The notes under the pieces: generated by a model | What the model saw: the letters and a program-made list of their open reading frames with translations, nothing else | Database searches by the model: none | Told to the model about the DNA's origin: nothing | Made by a program: the position numbers and the translations under genes | NCBI RefSeq assembly: GCF_000718165.1 | Contig: NZ_JOEY01000001.1 | Coordinates: 248,001 to 312,000 of the forward strand | DNA from: Streptomyces fulvoviolaceus | GTDB lineage: Bacteria > Actinomycetota > Actinomycetes > Streptomycetales > Streptomycetaceae | Length of the DNA: 64,000 bases | Direction: 5' to 3' | Part shown: positions 1 to 8,335 of the stretch, piece by piece | Layout of the letters: each line of letters starts with the position of its first letter | Position numbering within the stretch: position 1 is the first letter of the stretch

Positions 1-117
1 ACTGGGCTGCCGCCTCCTGGCCCCGCCATTGCTCACAGTCACTGATAAACGCCTCCGATCAACACAACCGAGTGTAGCCATTTCCTGAATCAATACACCC
101 TGTGTCACGATCGGGGG

Positions 118-657
118 ATGTCGCTGGATTCGCTGAAGTCCTCGATCCCGGACTATGCCAAGGACCTGCGCCTGAACCTGGGCACGGTCATCGACGACTC
201 CGACCTGACGGCCCAGCAGCTGTGGGGCACGGTCCTGGCGACCGCGATCGCCTCCCGCTCCCCGGTCGTCCTTCGCGCACTGGCCCCGGAGGCGAAGGCG
301 AACCTGTCGCCTCAGGCGTACACCGCGGCGAAGTCCGCGGCCGCGGTGATGGCGGTGAACAACGTCTTCCACCGCACGCGGCACCTGTTGTCGGACCACG
401 AGTACGGCACCCTGCGCGCGGGGCTGCGGATGAACGTCCTCGGCGACCCGGGCGTGGACAAGGTCGACTTCGAGCTCTGGTCCTTCGCCGTCTCCGCGAT
501 CAACGCATGCGGGCTCTGCCTCGACTCCCACGAACAGGCGCTCCGCAAGGCGGGCGTCGGCCGCGAGGTCGTCCAGGAGGCGTTCAAGATCGCGGCGGTG
601 GTCCAGGCGGTCGGTGTGACGCTGGACGCGGAGGCGCTGCTCACCGAGACCGAGTAG
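118..657 (+). CDS. ahpD: Alkyl hydroperoxide reductase AhpD
   Basis: AhpD of the carboxymuconolactone decarboxylase-like fold, a thiol peroxidase that also reduces AhpC in actinomycetes. The 179-aa length is normal. The catalytic signature is intact: Cys131-x-x-Cys134, His138 three residues on, and Glu119, which match the known Glu/Cys/Cys/His charge-relay set of the mycobacterial enzyme. The start ATG is preceded directly by a run of G that is very close for a Shine-Dalgarno. In related Streptomyces ahpC lies just upstream; the 117 bases before this gene show no AhpC C-terminus in any frame, so ahpD seems to have its own promoter here. It converges on the permease gene. Confidence 0.93.
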   Translation: MSLDSLKSSIPDYAKDLRLNLGTVIDDSDLTAQQLWGTVLATAIASRSPVVLRALAPEAKANLSPQAYTAAKSAAAVMAVNNVFHRTRHLLSDHEYGTLRAGLRMNVLGDPGVDKVDFELWSFAVSAINACGLCLDSHEQALRKAGVGREVVQEAFKIAAVVQAVGVTLDAEALLTETE

Positions 658-669
658 AGCGGCTGTTGC

Positions 670-695
670 CCCCGGGCTCGGCTACGGCTCCGGGG
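670..695. terminator. Weak hairpin between convergent genes
   Basis: Six-base GC arms (CCCCGG / CCGGGG) with a 14-base loop lie between ahpD and the convergent permease gene and overlap the permease 3' end. This could end transcription from the left; no T tract is present, so the call is weak. Confidence 0.3.
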
Positions 696-1998
696 ACCGT
701 TCCACCGGCGCCCTCTCCACGGCCGTAGCGCCTCTCGGTCGCGGTGACTGTCGTAGGGCCGCCTCATGGGAGTACGACCGCAGAGAGCCGACCACCGTGT
801 TGGTCACCGCCACCAGCGGCACCGCGACCACCGCCCCGCCGATCCCCGCGACCATCCCGCCCGCGGCGACGGACAGCACAACGGCCAGCGGGTGCACCCG
901 GACCGCCCGGCCCAGGATGAACGGCTGCAGGATGTGTCCCTCGATCTGCTGGACCGCCAGGACCACCGCCAGCACCATGACCGCCGTGAAGACGCCCTGC
1001 GTCACCAGCGCCACGACCACCGCCAGCGCGCCCGACACGACCGCGCCGACCAGGGGGATGAAGGCGAACAGGAAGATGAACACGGCGAGCGGGACGGCCA
1101 TCGGGACGTCCAGGAAGTAGATGCCCAGGCCGATGAAGATCGCGTCGATCAGGGCCACCATCAGCGTGCCGCGGACGTATGCGGTCAGCGTGCGCCACGC
1201 CCGCGGGCCCGCACTGGCCACGCCCGGCCGGGCCGCCGTCGGCACCAGCTTCAGCGTCCACTCCCAGATACGCCGGCCGTCGTACAGCAGGAACAGCGTC
1301 GAGAAGGCCGCCAGCAGAATCCCCGTCAGCGCCTCGACGACGACCGTGACTCCCTCGAGCCCCGCCGACGTGATCTGGTCCGTGTTCGCGCCGATCGCGT
1401 CCCGCAGGTTCTCCGCGATGTCGTTGATCTGCTTGTCGGTGACATGGAAGGGGCTGTTCAGCAGCCAGTTGCGCAGTTCGTCGATGCCGTCCTGGACCTG
1501 GTCGGAGAGGTTGTCGATGTTCTCCATGACCTGCCAGGTCACGAACCACCCGATCAGGCCCATCACCACGAAGCCCAGGACCGCCGTCAACGCCGTGGCG
1601 AGGCCCCGCGGGACGCCGCGCCGCGTCAGCCCCGCCACCGCCGGCTGCAGCAACGCGGTGATGAGCAGCGCCGCCACGAACGCCAGCACCAGCAGCTGTA
1701 CGGCGCTGATGACCCGCATCAGCACCCAGACCGTGCCCGCCAGCACCAGCAGCCGCCAGCCGGCCTCGGCGGCGACCCGTACACCCCACGGCACGGCCTG
1801 CGCCGGATCGGGACGGGTGATGACGACCGGCGGCGCGTCGTGGTCAGGGGGCGGCGGAGGACCGTCCTCGGGTGACTGCGGGGCCGATTCGGCGGCGGCG
1901 TCCTCGCGCTCCACCTCGGCGCGACGCTCGTCCAACCGCTCGCCCACCTCGGTCAGTCGGGCGCCCAGCCCACCGAGCCACTTCGGCACTCGCGACAT
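682..1998 (-). CDS. AI-2E family transporter (YdiK/TqsA-like permease)
   Basis: Membrane protein of the AI-2 exporter family (PF01594 type), about 438 aa. A long hydrophilic, proline-rich N-terminus (about 80 residues) precedes hydrophobic segments arranged as in the family: paired helices, a soluble central region of about 100 residues, then a cluster of helices including the family-typical stretch ending VAVPLVAVTNTVV. Substrate cannot be read from sequence; AI-2 itself is unlikely to be the natural cargo in Streptomyces, and small-molecule or Na+/H+ exchange roles have been reported for relatives. The ATG at 1998 has GGAAGAGGG six bases upstream and is preferred over an in-frame GTG at 2031. 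Confidence 0.85.
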   Translation of the reverse strand: MSRVPKWLGGLGARLTEVGERLDERRAEVEREDAAAESAPQSPEDGPPPPPDHDAPPVVITRPDPAQAVPWGVRVAAEAGWRLLVLAGTVWVLMRVISAVQLLVLAFVAALLITALLQPAVAGLTRRGVPRGLATALTAVLGFVVMGLIGWFVTWQVMENIDNLSDQVQDGIDELRNWLLNSPFHVTDKQINDIAENLRDAIGANTDQITSAGLEGVTVVVEALTGILLAAFSTLFLLYDGRRIWEWTLKLVPTAARPGVASAGPRAWRTLTAYVRGTLMVALIDAIFIGLGIYFLDVPMAVPLAVFIFLFAFIPLVGAVVSGALAVVVALVTQGVFTAVMVLAVVLAVQQIEGHILQPFILGRAVRVHPLAVVLSVAAGGMVAGIGGAVVAVPLVAVTNTVVGSLRSYSHEAALRQSPRPRGATAVERAPVERSPEP

Positions 1999-2068
1999 GA
2001 TCCGCCCTCTTCCCCCGTCTTTCCTCACCACTCCCCCCGGAGTTGTCGGTCCGACCGTACATGGCGAA

Positions 2069-2097
2069 AGCCCCTCCCCCTATGACGGGGAGGGGCT
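2069..2097 (-). terminator. Intrinsic-type terminator after the SLT gene
   Basis: Perfect 11-bp stem (arms 2069-2079 and 2087-2097, AGCCCCTCCCC / GGGGAGGGGCT) with a 7-base loop, 37 bases past the stop of the muralytic gene on the minus strand. A short TTT follows on that strand. Confidence 0.8.
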
Positions 2098-2133
2098 GCG
2101 CAAGGTTGAGAGGTTCAGGCCGGCCGCACCGGC

Positions 2134-2820
2134 TCAGTACCAGTTGTTGGCCTGCCAGAACGACCAGGCCTCGCACGGGCTGCCGTAGCGGCTGTCCATG
2201 TAGTTGAGGCCCCACTTGATCTGGGTGGCCGGGTTGGTCTGCCAGTCGGAGCCGACCGACGACATCTTGGAACCCGGCAGCGCCTGGAAGAGACCGTAGG
2301 CGCCGGAGGACGCGTTGACGGCCTGGTAGTTCCAGCTGGACTCGTGGTCCACGATGTTGCTGAAGCACTGCCACTGACCACTCGGCACCATCGACTGCGC
2401 CATCGACTGGATCTGCGCGACGGTGTACGAGCTCTGCACGGGGAAGCTGGAGGAGGAGCTCCTGCTGGCCGCTTCCTCGGCCTCGGCGCGCTCCTTGGCT
2501 TCCTTGGCCGCCTTCTCGGCGGCTTCCTTCTTGTCGATGGCCGTCTGGGCGGCAGCCTTGCGGGCCGATGCCTCAGCGTCCTTCTTGGCGCTCGCGTCCG
2601 CGGCGATGGCCTGGGCGTCGGCCTGCTGCGTCAGAGACGCGGTCTGCACCTGGGCCTGCTGACCCGCGGGTATGTCCGCGAGGAGCGTCGAGTCGGCTGC
2701 CGTCGCCTCGGCGTCGTTCGGCTGCGCGGTGCTGCCCGAGGCAACTCCGACGACGCTTCCGACAGCGGTGACCGCCGTGGCCGAGGCCACTGCGAATCCC
2801 CTGACCGAAATCGGGCTCAC
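2134..2820 (-). CDS. Secreted SLT-type lytic transglycosylase-like protein
   Basis: About 228 aa: N-terminal signal peptide (hydrophobic run AVASATAVTAVGSVVGVASG), an alanine/lysine/glutamate-rich coiled-coil linker (roughly residues 55-120), then a C-terminal transglycosylase-like domain of about 85 residues. The domain carries the expected glutamate in the motif HESSWN (about residue 160), followed by SGAYGLFQAL and two cysteines. This is the resuscitation/SLT-like wall hydrolase type common in Streptomyces; it should cleave peptidoglycan outside the cell. The GTG at 2820 is chosen because GGAAGGA lies six bases upstream; an ATG at 2838 is in frame but sits at the edge of a hairpin and lacks a ribosome site. 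Confidence 0.85.
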   Translation of the reverse strand: MSPISVRGFAVASATAVTAVGSVVGVASGSTAQPNDAEATAADSTLLADIPAGQQAQVQTASLTQQADAQAIAADASAKKDAEASARKAAAQTAIDKKEAAEKAAKEAKERAEAEEAASRSSSSSFPVQSSYTVAQIQSMAQSMVPSGQWQCFSNIVDHESSWNYQAVNASSGAYGLFQALPGSKMSSVGSDWQTNPATQIKWGLNYMDSRYGSPCEAWSFWQANNWY

Positions 2821-2838
2821 ACGGTTTCCTTCCAGCAT

Positions 2839-2946
2839 CGTCCGCTTCGGTGACCCTGGCGGACGCAATCGTGCCCCTGCTCACTGGCCTCCCAACTGCG
2901 GGGTCACGGGAGGCGCGGGCCCGGTGGGCAACTCCCGCGAGGGGAG
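2839..2946 (-). promoter_or_regulatory. Structured 5' leader of the SLT gene
   Basis: Three perfect hairpins lie in a row just upstream of the SLT start: arms 2839-2845/2859-2865 (CGTCCGC/GCGGACG, 13-base loop), 2887-2893/2908-2914 (GCCTCCC/GGGAGGC, 14-base loop) and 2932-2936/2942-2946 (CTCCC/GGGAG). The first ends one base before the alternative ATG. Streptomyces muralytic genes are often under c-di-AMP riboswitch control, but the conserved bases of that class were not recognised here, so this is reported only as a structured leader. The rest of 2947-3162 shows no gene. Confidence 0.4.
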
Positions 2947-3162
2947 CGCCACGTGATGCTCGGGCGGCATACGACGTCGATTATGGAGTTGGCTGTGATG
3001 TTGCTGTGGTGCCGTACCGCTGGGGGTACAGGTGTGTCGTATGCGGGGCCTGACAGGAGTGAGACTCTGCCGTAACCCGACGCCGCAAGGCAATTCTGAG
3101 TTGCGTGTGAAAGCTCACATCTCGTTTGACCCCAGGGATTCTGAGAAACCGCAACGCGCGAA

Positions 3163-3203
3163 GGCGCCGCCCGGCTAGGCTCACTGCCTTTCCGGACGGC
3201 GCC
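3163..3203 (-). terminator. Terminator hairpin after phoH-like gene
   Basis: Arms GGCGCCGCCCGG (3163-3174) and CCGGACGGCGCC (3192-3203) pair with one mismatch; loop of 17 bases. It lies 45 bases past the stop codon of the PIN-PhoH gene on the minus strand. No T tract, as is usual in Streptomyces. Confidence 0.7.
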
Positions 3204-3247
3204 ACCCGATGAACCGATGTGTAGCTACCGCAAGTTCAGCACTTGGG

Positions 3248-4570
3248 TCAGATGTGCCCGTCCTCCAGCATTTCGGTCACAAGTGCAGCGATCTGGGACC
3301 TCTCGGACCGCGTCAGGGTGACGTGGGCGAAGAGCGGATGCCCTTTCAGCTTCTCCACGACGGCGACGACACCGTCGTAGCGACCGACCCTCAGGTTGTC
3401 CCGCTGGGCCACGTCATGGGTCAGAACAACCCGTGAATTCGCGCCGATTCGGGACAGAACGGTCAGCAGTACGTTCCGTTCGAGGGACTGCGCCTCGTCC
3501 ACGATCACGAACGCGTCGTGCAGTGAACGGCCGCGGATGTGGGTGAGCGGAAGGACCTCGAGCATCCCGCGCGCGGTGACCTCTTCGATGACCTCGCGGC
3601 TGGCGACCGCGGACAGCGTGTCGAAGACCGCCTGCGCCCAGGGGCTCATCTTCTCGGACTCGGAGCCCGGCAGATAGCCGAGCTCCTGCCCGCCGACCGC
3701 GTACAGCGGACGGAAGACCATGACCTTCTTGTGCTGTTGGCGCTCCAGGACCGCCTCCAGGCCCGCGCACAGCGCGAGCGCCGACTTGCCGGTGCCGGCC
3801 CGGCCGCCCATCGACACGATGCCCACGTCCGGGTCGAGCAGGATGTCCAGCGCGATGCGCTGCTCCGCGCTCCTCCCCTTGATGCCGAACGCCTCGCGAT
3901 CGCCGCGCACCAGACGGACGTTGCCGTCCGGCGAGACCCGGCCGAGCGCCTTGCCGCGCTCGGAGTGGATCGTCAGCCCGGTGTGCACGGGCATGTCGGC
4001 GGCCTCGGGGACGTAGATGTTCCCCTCCTCGAAGAGGATGTCCACCTGTTCGCCCGGCAGGGTCAGTTCGGACATTCCGGTCCAGCCGGAGGAGCCCGTG
4101 ATCGCGAGCTCGGCACGGTACTCCTCGGCGAGGAGCCCGACCGAGGACGCCTTGATCCTGAGCGGGAGGTCCTTCGACACGACCGTGACGTCGAACCCCT
4201 CGGCCTGCAGGTTGCGGGCGACCGCGAGGATGCGGGAGTCGTTGTCACCCAGGCGGTAGCCGCTGGGCAGCACGCTGGGGTCCGAGTGATTGAGCTCGAC
4301 ACGCACCGTCCCGCCGAGTTCGCCGATCGGGATGGGGGCGTCGAGGCGACCGTGCCGGACCCGGAACTCGTCCAGCAGGCGCAGTGCCTGCCGGGCGAAG
4401 TACCCGAGTTCGGGATGGTGCCGCTTGGCCTCCAACTCCGTGACCACGACGATGGGGAGCACTACCTCGTGCTCGTCGAAGCGGTTCAGGGCGTTCGGGT
4501 CGGCCAGCAGGACGCTGGTGTCGAGAACATAGGTGCGCCTGTCGGGCATGCGGCGCTTTGTGCTGGTCAC
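3248..4570 (-). CDS. PIN-PhoH family ATPase/ribonuclease (PhoH2-like)
   Basis: About 440 aa with two domains. Residues 12-140 form a PIN domain with the acidic residues expected of the fold (VLDTS, the glutamates of TELEAK, GDNDSRI, SKDLPLR). The C-terminal half is a PhoH P-loop ATPase: Walker A GRAGTGKS (about 256-263) and Walker [10 protein letters not shown]. PhoH2 proteins of actinobacteria act as RNA helicase-ribonucleases that unwind and cut RNA. The upstream 33 codons of the open frame are not typical of the family; the start is placed at the second of two GTG codons (4573, 4570). A terminator hairpin follows at 3163-3203. Confidence 0.9.
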   Translation of the reverse strand: MTSTKRRMPDRRTYVLDTSVLLADPNALNRFDEHEVVLPIVVVTELEAKRHHPELGYFARQALRLLDEFRVRHGRLDAPIPIGELGGTVRVELNHSDPSVLPSGYRLGDNDSRILAVARNLQAEGFDVTVVSKDLPLRIKASSVGLLAEEYRAELAITGSSGWTGMSELTLPGEQVDILFEEGNIYVPEAADMPVHTGLTIHSERGKALGRVSPDGNVRLVRGDREAFGIKGRSAEQRIALDILLDPDVGIVSMGGRAGTGKSALALCAGLEAVLERQQHKKVMVFRPLYAVGGQELGYLPGSESEKMSPWAQAVFDTLSAVASREVIEEVTARGMLEVLPLTHIRGRSLHDAFVIVDEAQSLERNVLLTVLSRIGANSRVVLTHDVAQRDNLRVGRYDGVVAVVEKLKGHPLFAHVTLTRSERSQIAALVTEMLEDGHI

Positions 4571-4870
4571 CACGGAAGGACGTACCCCCTCGGAAGAGGT
4601 CGGGGAGCGACGGAGTGGAGCCGGACCGGTCGACGGCCGCGATGCACGGGCCGAAAACCGGCCCTCCACTGCTTCTTCCGTGCTGAGACCGCACGGTCGA
4701 GCTGGTGCAAAGGGCCTCCCGGGCGGACGGCTCCGTGCCGCCCGCTGAGATCCGACACCCGTGGTTCGGGCGTCGACCTGCTTGGCTTATGCCCTCGAAC
4801 ATGCGGTGCCATGCCGACGCATATGGCGGCGCCCTGGTGAACTCCTTGTTACTTCCGCCCCAAACGGGGT
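4571..4870. other. Gene-free region upstream of the PhoH gene
   Basis: About 300 bases without a convincing gene on either strand. It should carry the phoH promoter. A compact hairpin GGGCCG-AAAAC-CGGCCC lies near 4650-4666. Nothing else was recognised. Confidence 0.4.
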
Positions 4871-4900
4871 ACGCCGGGCCCTTCGGGAGGGACCCGGCGT
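4871..4900 (-). terminator. Terminator after cis-prenyl transferase gene
   Basis: Arms ACGCCGGG (4871-4878) and CCCGGCGT (4893-4900) pair perfectly, with inner GC pairs around a CTTCGGGAG loop. It begins 20 bases past the uppS stop on the minus strand. Confidence 0.75.
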
Positions 4901-4919
4901 CTCAACTGCGGTAATGGCC

Positions 4920-5693
4920 TCAGCCGCCGTAGCGGCGGTGGCGCGCTGCGTAGTCGCGCAGGGCGCGCAGGAAGTCGACCTTGCGGAAGGCCGGCCAGAA
5001 GACCTCGCAGAAGTAGTACTCGGAGTGGGCCGTCTGCCAGAGCATGAATCCGGACAGCCGCTGCTCGCCGCTCGTGCGGATCACCAGATCGGGGTCGGGC
5101 TGGTCGCCGGTGTAGAGGTTGCGGCCGATCGCGTCGACGGTCACGGACTCGGCGAGCTGCTCCAGCGAGGTGCCCTTGTCGGCGGCGTCGAGGATCATCG
5201 AGCGCACGGCGTCGGCGATCTCCTGGCGGCCGCCGTAGCCGATGGCGACGTTGACGAGTATCCCGTCGACGCCGGCCGTGGTCTCCTCGGCCTCCTTGAT
5301 GGCGCTCTGCATCCCGTGCGGCAGCAGGTCGAGCGCGCCGACGTGGTGCACGCGCCAGCGGCCGTCGGCGGCGAGGGTGCGGACGACGTCCTCGATGATG
5401 CCGAAGAGCGGCACGAGCTCTTCCTGCGGGCGGTCGAAGTTGTCGGTGGAGAACAGCCAGAGGGTGACGACCTCGACGTCCGTCTCGGTGCACCAGCCGA
5501 GGAACTCCTCGATCTTGTCGGCACCGGCCCGGTGGCCCTGGGCGGTGGTGGAGCCGGCGGCCTTCGCCCAGCGCCGGTTGCCGTCCATGACGACGCCGAT
5601 GTGCTTGGGCACCGTGGCGTGGTCCAGGTGGCCTTCCACCCTGCGTGCGTAGAGCCTGACGAGCAGGCCGCGCAGCTTGTCGCGCAGGTTCAC
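4920..5693 (-). CDS. uppS: Isoprenyl transferase (cis-prenyl diphosphate synthase, UppS-like)
   Basis: A 257-aa cis-prenyltransferase, the enzyme class that condenses isopentenyl diphosphate into (Z)-polyprenyl diphosphates such as the undecaprenyl carrier of wall synthesis. The signature blocks are all present: HIGVVMDGNRRWAK with the catalytic Asp37, the LWLFSTDNF block, and RTSGEQRLSGF near the C-terminus with the FCEVFWPAF segment after it. Streptomyces usually carries two paralogues, so this could be the main UppS or a shorter-chain enzyme. The start is a GTG with GGAGGGG eleven bases upstream. The open frame runs on upstream to 5990, but that stretch includes a terminator hairpin and is not expected to be translated. 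Confidence 0.92.
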   Translation of the reverse strand: MNLRDKLRGLLVRLYARRVEGHLDHATVPKHIGVVMDGNRRWAKAAGSTTAQGHRAGADKIEEFLGWCTETDVEVVTLWLFSTDNFDRPQEELVPLFGIIEDVVRTLAADGRWRVHHVGALDLLPHGMQSAIKEAEETTAGVDGILVNVAIGYGGRQEIADAVRSMILDAADKGTSLEQLAESVTVDAIGRNLYTGDQPDPDLVIRTSGEQRLSGFMLWQTAHSEYYFCEVFWPAFRKVDFLRALRDYAARHRRYGG

Positions 5694-5733
5694 GTGATTG
5701 TCAGCCCCTCCGTACTGTGGCGGTCCCCGCGCC

Positions 5734-5823
5734 TGAAGGGTACCGGGGTTGTTTGGGGCGCCTTCTGTGGGGGGTGGCGCAGGTGCCCTCGTCGCCCTTT
5801 GAAGGGTGCCCCTGAAGAGTGCC
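5734..5823 (-). repeat. Three imperfect 11-bp repeats in the uppS leader
   Basis: TGAAGGGTACC (5734-5744), TGAAGGGTGCC (5800-5810) and TGAAGAGTGCC (5813-5823) are near-identical direct repeats between the strong hairpin at 5843 and the uppS start. They could be protein sites or alternate base-pairing partners in the leader RNA. Confidence 0.45.
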
Positions 5824-5842
5824 CCCTGTACGCACAAAAAAC

Positions 5843-5875
5843 GGGCCGGTCCGTGGGGGGGAGACGGACCGGCCC
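5843..5875 (-). terminator. Textbook intrinsic terminator facing uppS
   Basis: Perfect 12-bp stem, arms GGGCCGGTCCGT (5843-5854) and ACGGACCGGCCC (5864-5875), 9-base loop. On the minus strand it is followed by a GTTTTTTG tract (+ strand 5835-5842), the canonical U-run that most Streptomyces terminators lack. It lies 150 bases upstream of the uppS start and there is no minus-strand gene before it, so it may be an attenuator or the end of a small RNA. Confidence 0.75.
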
Positions 5876-6093
5876 GAGGGGGGGTTTCCACCATAACCCT
5901 TCGTAAGTGATGCTGCGTGCATCGGCGTGCCACAACTACTCTCCGGAGTTGGACGGCGACGGCGCGGTGGCCTGTAGAGGGCCTGTTCATGGCGGTTTCG
6001 TGGCCGAATCACAGCGGATTCGTGGACACGGGAGGCTTCCCCCGCCCGGGTGAACGCGGGTCGGAACGTTTCTTTGACGCCGACCGGAGGCGC

Positions 6094-6126
6094 GGCACCG
6101 CGCAGCCCCCTCCACTGCGCGGTGCC
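6094..6126. other. Strong 12-bp hairpin in the uppS/winged-helix intergenic region
   Basis: Arms GGCACCGCGCAG (6094-6105) and CTGCGCGGTGCC (6115-6126) are perfect, loop of 9 bases. No T tract on either side. It lies inside a 62-codon plus-strand frame (from ATG 5989) that otherwise looks non-coding. The rest of 5876-6350 holds no recognised gene. Confidence 0.5.
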
Positions 6127-6350
6127 GCCGCGCAGCTTTGCTCGCGCGAATTACCTTGGTCTGAACTTACGTGAAGTGCGGAGTAGATGCGAGCCACCTG
6201 CGATAACAATGTGGAAACCCCGTGAAGACCATGGATATACGGGATACTTCACCCCAGCATGCACTAAACGCCCTATTTGCTATCCGCATCTCGGCAACCC
6301 GGCCGCCAAAGAGGACACCCGCCGACCTCGTTGCGGCCTAGCGTCGAAGC

Positions 6351-7508
6351 ATGACCGTGAGAATCACGTGGGACCGGGCGAGCGCACGGCGGCTGCGACG
6401 GCAGTTCCTGGCCACTCCGGCCGAAGCGGGCACGCCGGTCGCCGATGTGGTCGGTGCGATGCTCGCCGCGCATGCGCAGGTGCTGTCCGCGGCCGAGGTG
6501 TCGGTGGGGGTGCGGACCGCCGGGACGACACGGGCGGACGTACGCGCCGCCCTCTGGGACGACCGTGTCCCCTCGCTCGTGAAGACGCACGGCCCGCGCG
6601 GGACCGTCCATCTCCTCGCCACGCACGAACTGCCGCTGTGGTGCGCCGCGTTGGCCGCCGTTCCGTCCGGTGCGAGCCCGTTCCCGGCCGGCGTGCGGGT
6701 CACCGAGGAGCAGGCCGGACAGATCGTGACGGCCATCGGCGAGGCGCTCGACGGGGTCTGTCTGACCATCGACGAGCTGGGCGAGGAGGTCGTCGCCCGC
6801 ACCGGCCCCTGGGCCGGTGACCTGGTGATGCCCGCCTTCCAGGACCTGTGGCCGCGCTGGCGGCAGGTCCTGCACCGGGCCGGTCAGCAGGGCGCGCTGT
6901 GCTTCGGCCCGAACCGGGGCCGCAAGGTGACGTACACCCGCCCACCGCACTTCGACCCGCTGCCCGCGAAGGAGGCGGTGCGGGAGCTCGTACGGCGGCA
7001 TCTGCGGGCCTACGGCCCCTCGACGCCGGCGTACTTCGCGAAGTGGCTCGCGGCGCCCGGCGGTTGGGCCACCGGGCTGTTCCGTGAGCTGGCCGCCGAG
7101 GGTGGGATCGAGGAGGTCGTCTTCGAGGGGGCGCCGGCGTGGGTGGCGGCCGGGGACGTGGATTTCCCCGAGGAACCCGTGCGGGGCGTGCGGCTGCTCC
7201 CCTACTTCGACGCGTACGGCATCGCCGCACAGCCCCGCGAGCTGCTCTTCCCGGGGGACGCGTACCGGCGCGCGCTGGCGGGCGGCCAGGCCGGGAACTA
7301 CCCCGTGCTGCTGGTCGACGGCGTGGTGGCGGGGGTCTGGCACGAACGCCGCCAGGGACGTCGCACGGCCGTCACGGTGGAACCGCTCGGGCGCTTCACG
7401 GCCCGCCAGGGGCGGGAGCTGGGCGAGCAGGTCGAGCGGGTGGGCGAAGTGCTGGAGGCGAGGCCGGAGTTGACGATCGGGAAGGTTGCGGCGGGGCCGC
7501 ACGCGTGA
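6351..7508 (+). CDS. Winged-helix DNA-binding domain protein (AlkZ/HTH_42-like)
   Basis: A 385-aa member of the HTH_42 family, which groups AlkZ/YcaQ-type DNA glycosylases (crosslink or alkylation repair) with uncharacterised actinobacterial relatives. Family landmarks visible: an early short motif HAQVLSAAE in the position of the catalytic QxQ/QxD segment of AlkZ-like enzymes, TRADVRAALWDD, the LVKTHGPRGTVHLL strand, and PYFDAYGI / WHERRQGRR near the C-terminus. Whether it is a glycosylase cannot be said because the catalytic motif is altered. The start is likely leaderless: a -10-like TAGCGT (6339-6344) lies six bases before the ATG. Confidence 0.8.
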   Translation: MTVRITWDRASARRLRRQFLATPAEAGTPVADVVGAMLAAHAQVLSAAEVSVGVRTAGTTRADVRAALWDDRVPSLVKTHGPRGTVHLLATHELPLWCAALAAVPSGASPFPAGVRVTEEQAGQIVTAIGEALDGVCLTIDELGEEVVARTGPWAGDLVMPAFQDLWPRWRQVLHRAGQQGALCFGPNRGRKVTYTRPPHFDPLPAKEAVRELVRRHLRAYGPSTPAYFAKWLAAPGGWATGLFRELAAEGGIEEVVFEGAPAWVAAGDVDFPEEPVRGVRLLPYFDAYGIAAQPRELLFPGDAYRRALAGGQAGNYPVLLVDGVVAGVWHERRQGRRTAVTVEPLGRFTARQGRELGEQVERVGEVLEARPELTIGKVAAGPHA

Positions 7509-7511
7509 GGG

Positions 7512-8285
7512 TCAGTCCTTCGGCTTACGGGCCTCGACGAGGTGGCGGGTGCTGTGCGCGATGAAGGGGCCCTCCGTCGCGATCTGCTCGTGCAGGGCGC
7601 GGAGTTGGGGCTCGTACGCCTCGACGGTGAAGTCGGGGACCATCCACACCACCTTGCGCAGGAAGTGAACGACGGCTGCGATGTCGTAGAACTCGACACG
7701 GAGCCGCTCGGCGCGCAGGTCGACGATCTCCAGGCGGGCCGCCTCGGCGCCGGCGCGCTCGCGGTCCGGGTGGCGGTCGCTGCTCTGCTCCTCCGGCAGG
7801 GGGCCGAGGAAGTACTCGACGAGCTCGAAGACGCTGCGTGGGCCCACGTGTTGGGCGAAGTACGTGCCGCCGGGCGTCAGTACACGCGCGATCTCCGCCC
7901 ACTGGGGGCTGACCGGGTGCCGGCTGCTGACCAGGTCGAAGGCCCCGTCCGCGAAGGGCAACGGCGCGTCCTCGGGTGACGCGACGACCACGACGCCGCG
8001 CGGCCGCAGCAGGGCGGTGGCCTTGGCGACGTTCGGCGGCCAGCCCTCGGTCGCGGCGGTGAGCACCGGCGCTGCGGGGGCCGTGCCGAGGGCGAGGTCG
8101 AGGACCTCTCCTCCCCCGGTCTGGAGGTCGAGCGAGGCGGTGGCGCCGGCCAGCCGCCCGGCCAGCGAGCGCGCGAATCCCCACGTGGGCCGCGCCTCGG
8201 TGGCCCGCCCCTCGAACCAGGAGAAGTCCCATCCCTCGGTGGGGACGGCGGCGCCTTCGGCGACGAGGTCGTCGTAGGAATCCAT
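7512..8285 (-). CDS. Class I SAM-dependent methyltransferase
   Basis: A 257-aa protein with a Rossmann-type methyltransferase core. Visible landmarks: the post-I region (LQTGGGEVLDLAL, where motif I GxGxG is degenerate), an acidic turn near the second strand, DAPLPFADGAFDLVSSRH typical of motif II/III, and RVLTPGGTYFAQHVG (motif after strand 5). The C-terminal third (WMVPDFTVEAYEP) is typical of Methyltransf_11 proteins in actinomycetes. Substrate is unknown. It converges with the winged-helix gene (3-base gap) and is divergent from the DinB gene, sharing a 50-bp promoter region. Confidence 0.8.
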   Translation of the reverse strand: MDSYDDLVAEGAAVPTEGWDFSWFEGRATEARPTWGFARSLAGRLAGATASLDLQTGGGEVLDLALGTAPAAPVLTAATEGWPPNVAKATALLRPRGVVVVASPEDAPLPFADGAFDLVSSRHPVSPQWAEIARVLTPGGTYFAQHVGPRSVFELVEYFLGPLPEEQSSDRHPDRERAGAEAARLEIVDLRAERLRVEFYDIAAVVHFLRKVVWMVPDFTVEAYEPQLRALHEQIATEGPFIAHSTRHLVEARKPKD

Positions 8286-8335
8286 GGGCTGATCGTCGCA
8301 GGGTGTTGTCAGTGGCCGCTGCTAATTTTTGGGGC

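Noticed and set aside
3102..3115. TGTGAAAGCTCACA as a Crp-type site
   Set aside because: The spacing between the half-sites is too short for the E. coli or Streptomyces Crp motif.
5694..5990. Upstream in-frame extension of uppS by about 99 codons
   Set aside because: It would run through a U-tract terminator and is rich in Pro/Arg; the family start at GTG 5693 has a ribosome site.
5989..6174. A 61-residue plus-strand frame before the winged-helix gene
   Set aside because: It contains a perfect 12-bp hairpin, has no good ribosome site and no recognisable family, so it was not called as a gene.
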